The position numbers and the translations under genes were made by a program. From NCBI RefSeq assembly GCF_011386835.1, contig NC_088792.1:224405894-224469893 (forward strand): DNA of 64,000 nucleotides. Direction: 5' to 3'. This stretch comes from Chrysemys picta bellii (lineage: Eukaryota; Chordata; Testudines; Emydidae). Position 1 is the stretch's first letter; each line of letters starts with the position of its first letter. The notes beneath the pieces are model-generated. The model saw only the letters and a program-made list of their open reading frames with translations, was not told where the DNA came from and made no database searches. Shown here in pieces: positions 56,859-64,000 of this stretch.

Positions 56859-57633
56859 GTTTCAGCTTCAATCACCAGGAAATGATGGAACAACCAGAAG
56901 AATGTATATGTTGAGAAGTCCAAAGATAAACTCTGCAAACGTATTGTCAAGTCACAATGCATTTTACAGTATAACTACATTATTCTAATACAACTTGCAT
57001 TTCAATAGCTTACTAATTGTGAGTGGCCACTGCAGCCAATAAAATGGAGAAATTAGTCCTTTTTAAAGAAATCTTCTCAACTTGGTGTCTTTCCTATACT
57101 TTGTAGTTCTTGTGAAGGGATACTATTTTTAAAAGGTAAATTGTAGGATTATTTTTTATTGTGGGGTAGGGGAAGCCTACAGCTAATAATAATAATAATT
57201 TTTTTTATGCTCAGTTCCGCCAAGCGCTGAACACACAATATTGAGCCCCCCTCTCTCCATGTGACTGCAAAGAAACATTCAGCAGGAATGGCAGTAAGAT
57301 AGAACCATACGAAACCCTTCCGCTGAGAGCAAGCATTATTTAAGACCAAGATTTAAGATGTGCACAAGAACGCCCCATTTATGTTTGAGCATCCGAGCAA
57401 AGCTGTAAATGAGCTTTGAGGCAGTTCACTTCCTAGAGCAGGATATTGTCTGTAGGCTTCCCCTACCCCACAATTTCAAAGCTATTGAAATGCAAGTTGT
57501 ATTAGAGTACTGTAGTTACACTGTAAAATGCATTGTGTCTTGACAATACCAGTTTGCAGAGTTTATCTTTGGACTTCTCAACATATACATTCTTCTGGTT
57601 GTTCCATCATTTCCTGGTGATTGAAGCTGAAAC
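56859..57633. repeat. Large interrupted inverted repeat
   Basis: The left arm 56859-57011 and right arm 57479-57633 are reverse complements with only a handful of differences (about 96%). The homology resumes at 57158-57182 against 57451-57474 ('gtggggtaggggaagcctac' and its complement). A segment of about 145 bp (57012-57157) interrupts the left arm only. The left arm's junction duplicates 'attgtg', so the interruption may be an insertion. The centre is about 270 bp and contains an (AAT)n/T tract. No terminal motif of a known transposon was recognised. Confidence 0.85.
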
Positions 57634-58667
57634 AATGCTTTTTTTGTTCCTGATCACATGGTTTTTATTAAGAGGGACCTTTGATTTTGTTCTCTGAAAA
57701 TCAGAAGCATGTTTTGATTAAATTTTAGTTATTTTTTAAGTTTTAAAGTTATTTTGCAGAGTTGCTAACACACCCTCCAAAGGGAGACTTTAGAGGGTCC
57801 ACAGGTCTTGTAAAACAACAAACAAGCAAAATATCTTTAAGCAGAGTCATTCTGGTTTAATTTCTCTCCTGTCTCCTTTGAAAGTGTTGTACCTTACTGA
57901 AACTTCTTGCTGTATTAGGTTACCACCTTTATATCCCTGAAATGGTTTTGATTTATCGACGCTTACATTTGTATTCCTATGTTTATAAATCCTAACTAAG
58001 GTCCTGACCCTGCAATGTGTACTCACACAAGTAGTCTTTATTCATACAGCCAGTCTCATTGAAGCTGATGGGTCTACGTGCATGAGTAAGGATTACTGAT
58101 GTAATAGCTGCAGGATTGAAGTTTTATTTATGACTCTAGTAGGGGCAAGTTTACTGTCATAAAAGTAATGCAGAAAATTAAACCCACCAAAAATATATTT
58201 ATTGTTTTAAAAATTATATTTATAGTTCAACACGGAAACATGAAAGGAAAACCTGCCCCAGGTTCTAGGCACCCTGACAGAATTGAAGTACCTTCCAATT
58301 AAGAGAGAAATGGCATTAGCAAGCTAACAACTTTTCTCTGCAGAAAAGAAGCCAGTCCCAACCTCAGCTCCTGCAAAGTCCTAATCCCCCCCCTGAAACC
58401 CCCACATCTCAACACTCGCTAAACTCTGACCCAAATAGATGAGCATTCTGCAAAATCCTAGAGGTTAACAAATCTGGGCTATTTTGCAGAGTAAATTCCA
58501 AAACCATCAACGGACTCTCACAGAAAATATTCTGCCAGCAGCTCCCTCTGTGGTACGCTAAGGAAATTCCAACTCTAGCACCTCTATGCATCTCAAATGT
58601 GGCAGGCTCACATCTGGAGAAAGGCAGTTTCTCAGATAGGGATGTACCAAATAATTGGTGGCTTTAT
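57634..58667. other. Intergenic sequence, no gene seen
   Basis: Bases about 57996-58110 ('aggtcctgaccctgcaatgt' to 'tgcaggattgaag') belong to a short repeat group with ends 'cctgatcctgca' that appears also near 59885-60020 and 61500-61625. Confidence 0.35.
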
Positions 58668-58745
58668 CGGACATAATGAGGCTTGGCAGAATGTGATTTT
58701 TTTTTTCTAATTTTAATGGATAATAAAATTGATATTTAAGACTTT
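58668..58745 (+). repeat. Partial copy of the 'ggcttggcag' element
   Basis: It shares 'aggcttggcaga.tgtgatt' and 'taattttaatggat' with 53486-53580, then is cut off next to the inverted repeat at 58751. Confidence 0.5.
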
Positions 58746-58750
58746 AAAAT

Positions 58751-59032
58751 GCTAGCAGCAGAAAACTGCTTGCTTATTTGTTCACTCTCTCTGTCAAATA
58801 GAACACATCCAGAAGTTGCTTTATAACTTGGCAGGGGTAAGTTCAACATGTTGAACGCCACCTGAAAACCAACAGGTAGCCAATGTGCACACTGGAGCAC
58901 TAATGTGCTCAAAGTGAGATACACCAATTAATGAGCAGACTACCACTGCCACTTACTTATTAAGCAACCTCTGGATTTGTTCTATATGACACAGAGAGTG
59001 AACAAATAAGCAAGCAGTTTTCTGCTGGTAGG
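58751..59032. repeat. Inverted repeat with about 75-bp arms
   Basis: The left arm (58751-58829) and right arm (58962-59032) are complementary at roughly 90%, e.g. 'cagcagaaaactgcttgctt' and its complement at 59005-59027. The centre is about 130 bp. It could be a palindromic MITE, but no target duplication was found. Confidence 0.8.
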
Positions 59033-60573
59033 ATTTTATTTACTTTGGGCAATTCTACCACCTCCATACTACCCAAACATTCTTGAATCCATTTGGCAAC
59101 CATGACATAACAGTCATAGGACCTGATCCTGTGATTGACTGCATGCACATACACTACCGCATCGCTGCAGAGCTCCACTGAAATAATTGGTTACACAGGC
59201 CCAGAAGCACAAAGGTATTTAGGTATTCAGTGGAAGTTAGGAGCCCAAATACTCTTGCAGATCTGGGCCTCAGCAAATTGCAGGACTTGGGTCAAACTAG
59301 GGAGGAGACAACACTAGGCTTCTGTAGGGATTTACTACCCTACAAGCTAATTATTTGGAAGTTATATGGCCAAAGTGTACCAGGATACAGTAAACAGAAC
59401 AGGGTGTGGTACAGGGATGGGGAGACAGAAGATAAATGGAACATTTAATGAACTTTTCAGCCTTTAAAATATATCATTTTTAATGAAAACTGAACTGTTT
59501 TTCTTCAGTTTAATAATGTGTGTGTGGGGGGGAGGGTAATTGTTTCATTTTAATTTCATTTTTAAAGCCATACCAACCATATTTATATTATTTTATAAAC
59601 CAGCTGCAAAATACATGTAGTTAAGATGCAAGTGAAATAAAGCAAATAATTCTCATAGGTAATGTAAAAATGGAATTGTCTTTAAGTTCCACCATACACT
59701 GGTACATTCCAATAAAGTGACATTATTTGAAACTGCTTTTTTTAAAACTAGCTCTAGTTAATGCATTTGCTTTTTGAATGCTTCAGGTGACTTTTTTGTG
59801 ATGTCTTTTATAAATTGGCTTATGCCTTTCATTAAGAGTATTTTCATTGCTGCTATAAAAGCCAGCTTTCTTCAAAGATGCATATCTAGGCTCCAATCCC
59901 ACAAATACTTGTTTACTTGAGTAACTTTAACATGCACATAGTCCCAGCAAGTTCCAGGAAACCATTAGTGTCTACACAAACACTCAGGCGTGCAATTGTT
60001 TGTAGCATCAGGACCCAAGGTTGTATGTTAGCAGATAGGTGAAAATTTCAAGATTAGTGTATGGGTGAAATATTTCAGGCCACAATTTTTCCTTTTTCTA
60101 TCATCTGAAAATGCTACTCTGTTTGTTTGTATATATCAGATCCATGATGATCTCTCACTTCCATTTTCCTGCATTCATCAAAGCCCTGTATTGCAGTGAC
60201 TTTCCTTCCAAATGACTATGGCTCCATAGAAATCTGTGTATCCATCTTGTTATTTTATGTGTCTTCCAGTTCGAAAAATCTTTTGCCACCATCTATGTGC
60301 CTTTGCAGAAGTGGAATAAAGCTTATAGCCTTGCAGGGTTGGGAGCCAGGGACCCAGTTCTAGCCCAGGACTTTTGTTTAGTTTGAATCTTTATTTGTAG
60401 AAAAACTTTACTGTGTATTTAATTTTTTTCATACTAAAAAACTCTGTTCTGAACCCAAGTCATTAGCCATGAATGTTAAGTGTCTAATGAAATGCAAAGG
60501 GGGTTCTTTCCTGGTAGGAACTACAGAGCAACAGAGATTTTCAGTGTTTACTTCTTTCTGTTGTATTTTAGAA
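59033..60573. other. Intergenic sequence, no gene seen
   Basis: A repeat of the 'cctgatcctg' group starts near 59120, and another at about 59888-60020. A G run lies near 59525. No coding region. Confidence 0.35.
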
Positions 60574-61039
60574 CAGTGGTTCTCAACCAGGGGTATGTGT
60601 ACCCGTAGGGGTATACAGAGGTCTTCCAGGGCATACTCAACTCATCTAGATTAGTGTTCCTTAACCTGGTGGTTGCGACCCCGAGGGGGGCTGTGGGATG
60701 GGTTTTGGGGGTTGCAAGTGCAGGCTAGCATTAGGGGGTGGCAAGCAGGGCTTCAGCCCTGCCGCCTGGGGCTTGGGCTTCAGACAAGGTTCACAAGTGA
60801 AAACCAGGCTCAAGTATTACACTGAAATGTAAGTACAATATTTATATTCCAATTGATTTTTTTTATAGTCATATGGTAAAAAAAGAGAGTCAGCATTTTT
60901 CAGTAATAGTGTGCTGTGACACCTTTGTATTTTTATGTCTGATTTTGCAAGTAAGTAGGTTTTGAGAGATGAAACTTGGGGGTACCCAAGACAAATCAGA
61001 CTCCTGAAAGGGGTAGTCTGGAAAGGTCGAGAACCGCTG
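60574..61039. mobile_element. hAT-type non-autonomous element containing a second hAT fragment
   Basis: Ends 'cagtggttctcaaccagg' and 'ggtcgagaaccgctg' are inverted repeats. The outer element has 'ggggtatacagaggtcttcc' on the left, and 'acttgggggtacccaagaca' and 'cagactcctgaaaggggta' on the right. From about 60653 to 60780 a different, GC-rich hAT-like segment begins with 'gtgttccttaacctggtggt' and ends without a matching terminus, so it is either a truncated nested copy or a deletion product. A clean 8-bp duplication is not preserved on the outer flanks. Confidence 0.75.
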
Positions 61040-61930
61040 GTTAAATCATTGTGTGCATTGCAAAGGAGGCTCCCAGAATTTGCATTCACTGCACCACAGG
61101 ATTAATGAATAATTCAGTGTATATATTTACTTTCAGTCTGCTGGCTAAGTTGATATTTGATAGTTTGTCTCATCAGAAAAAAACTCATAACATTGTATAT
61201 TAACAATGAATTACTCTCAGATGCCATGTTCTTTTTTCTAAGAATGTGTCTTAAATAAATAAGATGCATACACAATTATCTCATAAATAATTCCATATAA
61301 CCCTAGCAAATCATTGCATTACAAAAATAAATATTAAAGAAACAAACATTCATGAGATATATTTACTGAAGCTGAACTGAGAACATTAGTGAGAGTTGAA
61401 GAAAACAAATGATTGTAATTCTAACAAAGAATCTTCTTCCCCACTGAACTAAAGTATCAACCAGCACTCTGCACACAAATTCAGCACTCTGCACACAAAT
61501 CTGGGGGCCTTCAACTGTAGTCCCAATCCTGAGAACACTTACATATGTTTAATTTTACTCATGGGAGGAGTCCTATTAGCTCAATGGGTCTATTCACTTG
61601 CATGTTTACAGGATCAGGACCTATGTTGTGAAGATAAGAAACACAAACTTAGCTCACGGGCCATATATTCTGTGGCCCTGAATTCTATGGGAAAGTGGCA
61701 CAGGGAAATAGAAAATTATTTTTAAACTGAATTCTATATAGCAGGATAGATTGTGTTTTGAATCTATTAAAAGCCACTTGAAAGGGTGTTTCCTCCCCAT
61801 GTTTCAGGCTGCCACTTAATTTCCAGTTTGCTTCAGAATGACTACGTGCCATGAAGCACCAAGGATGTCAGGGGTGGGAATGGGGATGCAGATGGAGTAT
61901 AATGGGATATGGCACTCAGACAGTGGGTAG
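61040..61930. other. Intergenic sequence, no gene seen
   Basis: It contains a 20-bp tandem duplication (listed separately) and a 'cctgatcctg' group repeat at about 61500-61625. The right part may belong to the Penelope-like element's 3' region. Confidence 0.35.
61462..61501 (+). repeat. 20-bp tandem duplication
   Basis: cagcactctgcacacaaat occurs twice in direct succession with a 20-bp period. Confidence 0.95.
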
Positions 61931-61974
61931 GAAAACAGCACTGAGTCGAAGTGGGAAAGGGCCAGGAATACAGG

Positions 61975-62004
61975 TTTCAAGCTTACACAAAAACTCTTCT
62001 TCAG
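61975..62004 (-). ncRNA. Hammerhead-like core in the Penelope 3' region (decayed)
   Basis: On the minus strand, CTGAAGA (62004 to 61998) is followed by a weakly pairing 20-base segment and GAAA (61978-61975). Its position, just after the GIY-YIG remnant, fits the terminal-repeat ribozyme known in Penelope-like elements. Stem II is poor here, so activity is unlikely. Confidence 0.3.
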
Positions 62005-62211
62005 GTCTGTGAAACTAACTCCATGGTACTCCATGTCACAGCTAAGTGGAACAGATTGTTTAGCATAAGTAGTTAACACACATTTCAAGGGACCATTCAA
62101 GGTGAAGTGACCCATTAACATCCCTCCAGGCACAGGGAGGAAAGGAAAGGAAGAGGGCCGAGGGAGGGAGGGAGGGAAGGGTTGTCAGTGTTACAGATTG
62201 TTGTAATAAGC

Positions 62212-62522
62212 CAGGGGTAGGCCACCTATAGCACACGTGCCAAAGGAGGCACAGGAGCTGATTTTCAGTGGCACTCACACTGCCCAGGTCCTGGCCACCG
62301 GTCCGGGGGGCTCTGCATTTTAATTTAATTTTAAATGAATCTTCTTAAACATTTTAAAAACCTTATTTACTTTACATACAACAATAGTTTAGTTATATAT
62401 TATAGACTTATAGAAAGAGACCCTCTAAAAATGTTAAAATGTATTACTTGCATGCAAAACTTTAAATTAGAGTGAATAAATGAAGATTCGGCACACCACT
62501 TCTGAAAGGTTGCCGACCCCTG
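62212..62522 (-). mobile_element. hAT-type MITE, 311 bp (copy B)
   Basis: It starts with 'caggggtaggccacc' and ends with 'aaaggttgccgacccctg'. An exact 8-bp duplication, taataagc, flanks it (62204-62211 and 62523-62530). It is the same family as 11755-12064, in the opposite orientation, with matching blocks over the whole length ('gtgccgag' corresponds to 'ctcggcac'-like here). It interrupts the Penelope-like element and so inserted after it. Confidence 0.92.
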
Positions 62523-63306
62523 TAATAAGCCATAAATCCAATGTCTCTATTCAGTCCATGGTTTTTAGTGTCTAGCAAAGTTATGAATTTAAACTCCAGG
62601 TTCATTTTTTGAAAGTGTTGTGCAGGTTTCCTTTGAGGATGAGGACTGAGAGGTCAGATATATTGTGATCGCTTTGTGAAAAATGTACACCCACAGGTGA
62701 TCTGGTGTTTTTGTCTTTTATCATTATCTATGTGAGAACATAGTGATTGTCTGGTTTCACCCACATAGTTGTTTATTGGGGCATTTAGTGCACTGGATGA
62801 GGTACATCACATGTTGTGAGATGCATGTGTAGGTCCCATGGGTCTTGAAAAGTGTGTTGTGGGGTGGTGTTGATCATTGTAGCAGTGGAGAACTGTCTGC
62901 AGGTTTTACATCTGTTGTTCTGGTGCCACTTTGAGTTGGTATGGCCTGGTCTGTGGGGAGCTTGCTTCTGATGATGAGCTTGGTGAGGTTGGAGGGTTGT
63001 TTGAATACCAGAAGAAGGGGTTCAAGAAAAATTTCTTTCATATTGGGTCCTCATCAAGAATGGCTTGTAGTTGTTTGATGATACCCTGTATGGTTTCCAG
63101 TGTAGTGTGGCAGGTGACAACTCGGGGTGTGTGGTCGGAGGGGGTTTTATTTCTGTATTGAAGCAGGTTCTTTTGGGATATTTGGGTATCCAGTCTATGA
63201 TGGGATCTACTTCTCTGGGGGAGTGTCCTTGTTTGGTGAATGCAGTTTTGAGTGTATATCCCAGACTTTCTCTGTGGAGCATATTCTGCGGTGTCTGAGT
63301 GCCTGG

Positions 63307-63436
63307 TACAGTGACCAGACAGCAAATGTGAAAAATCGGGACAGAGGGTGGGGGTGGGAGGTAATAGGAGCCTATATAAGAAAAAGACCCCAAAATAAGA
63401 ACTGTCCTTATAAAATTGGGACATCTGGTCACCCTA
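63307..63436. mobile_element. Short palindromic MITE, 130 bp
   Basis: Ends 'tacagtgaccagac' and 'tctggtcaccctag' are inverted repeats, and an exact 8-bp duplication, gtgcctgg, flanks it (63299-63306 and 63437-63444). The interior has inverted 'aaaatcgggac'/'aaaattgggac'. hAT-type by duplication length. It interrupts the Penelope-like remnant. Confidence 0.9.
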
Positions 63437-63480
63437 GTGCCTGGCTACCTGGAAGGTAGACAGTCTAAGAATGGGGGCTG

Positions 63481-64000
63481 GCCAGCAGTCACAGAAGTTT
63501 CTCTGCCTATGCAACTTCTCCAGCCTTAGGCTTACCACATGGATATTAAAAAGAGTTGAACTCCCCCTAGAGGAAGAGAGAGGTAGACAGGCAGAGGAAA
63601 CTAAAATTGCAGCATGCTCAATGAATGGTTAGATAAAGCTAAATTTCCAGGAAGACTAGATTTCTGTAGCTGGGAAGATTTCTGTGCTCGCTAGCCAAAT
63701 GATAGATTTTGCCTCTGCAGAATTTAGAAGAGCTGGCTAAACACCCTCGTCTTTATGGAATATATATTTTCCACACAGATAGTGAAAAATCAAAAGACTC
63801 ACTGAATCATTGAATAATCAAACTCTTCCAGTGCAACTTCTTAGTCAAGATAGTGAAGCCAAATGTGCACTATATGGCACACTAGATTTTTCTTAACAAA
63901 ATAGCAACCCTTGAATGAGTTGTAATTGGAGAGGGCATTATTTTCTACTTGGCCAATGGATCATAATGTGACATCTCTATGTGAACTCAAGGTCCTTTGT
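63481..64000. other. Unassigned right edge
   Basis: No gene recognised. It could include more of the Penelope-like element's 5' part, since the coding remnant runs off without a clear start. Confidence 0.3.

Larger units (their letters stand above)
61931..63480 (-). pseudogene. Penelope-like element remnant: RT tail, GIY-YIG region and 3' end
   Basis: Read on the minus strand, pieces follow the C-terminal half of a Penelope-like protein. Near 63130-63000 a TTLETIQGIIKQLQAILDED-like segment is followed by KEIF and an F-K-Q-P-S-N-L block, typical of the RT thumb region. At about 62850-62740 a cysteine/histidine-rich segment leads to VMYLIQCTKCPNKQLCG, the start of the GIY-YIG endonuclease (nicking) domain. 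The element then runs to a GLNRDIGFMAYY-like end just before the MITE at 62212-62522. Beyond the MITE the 3' end continues to about 61970. Frameshifts and stops are many, so it is inactive. Two MITEs interrupt it, both with intact target duplications. The RT core is missing or beyond recognition. Confidence 0.65.

Noticed and set aside
62154..62180. CRISPR-like or tandem array from repeated ggga
   Set aside because: It is a simple purine microsatellite; no array of spaced repeats exists in the window.
63022..63432. Two overlapping minus-strand open frames of about 130 codons as a gene
   Set aside because: They combine a MITE (63307-63436) with a frameshifted Penelope-like remnant.
43600..64000. 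SDR16C5, the expected next gene
   Set aside because: No short-chain dehydrogenase motif (TGxxxGxG or YxxxK context) was found in any frame; only repeats and AT-rich DNA.

Overview
The window is vertebrate nuclear DNA, most probably from a turtle (cryptodire-like). Three things point that way. It is packed with CR1 LINE 3' ends. It carries a tRNA-headed SINE with a CR1-type tail (about 38.60-38.77 kb), the design known from cryptodiran turtle SINEs. It also holds many short terminal-inverted-repeat DNA transposons, several with perfect 8-bp target duplications. Species assignment is inference; no mitochondrial or other diagnostic locus is present.

The only protein-coding gene I can support is CHCHD7 (+ strand). 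It has a non-coding first exon in a CpG island ending at 37111, and three coding exons (41058-41111, 41783-41881, 43157-43261) that join in phase to an 85-residue twin CX9C mitochondrial intermembrane-space protein. The same CpG island carries a good splice donor on the opposite strand (exon end at 36558). By established amniote synteny (PLAG1 and CHCHD7 head to head from one bidirectional promoter) this should be the non-coding first exon of PLAG1. The left 36 kb would then be PLAG1 5' intron sequence, but no PLAG1 zinc-finger coding exon lies inside the window, so this rests on synteny and a splice site.

Layout: 1-26 kb is repeat-rich (presumed PLAG1 intron): a palindromic Penelope-derived insertion with hammerhead-like cores, MIR, CR1, a DIRS-type gag remnant broken by two MITEs, several MITEs, a 964-bp DNA transposon with an internal 332-bp tandem duplication, a hAT transposase remnant, a LINE reverse-transcriptase remnant and an RTE-like LINE tail. 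26.3-36.5 kb is AT-rich and almost free of recognisable repeats. 36.5-37.6 kb is the CpG-island promoter. 37-43.3 kb is CHCHD7. 43.5-64 kb is intergenic sequence downstream of CHCHD7, with LINE remnants, a Ty3/Gypsy pol remnant, two large non-tandem inverted repeats, nested hAT elements and a Penelope-like element with GIY-YIG remnants interrupted by two dated-looking MITE insertions.

No complete novel gene system was found. The most unusual structures are the head-to-head Penelope/hammerhead insertion with a 15-bp target duplication (360-741), the interrupted inverted repeat at 56859-57633, and the internally duplicated transposon at 12310-13273.
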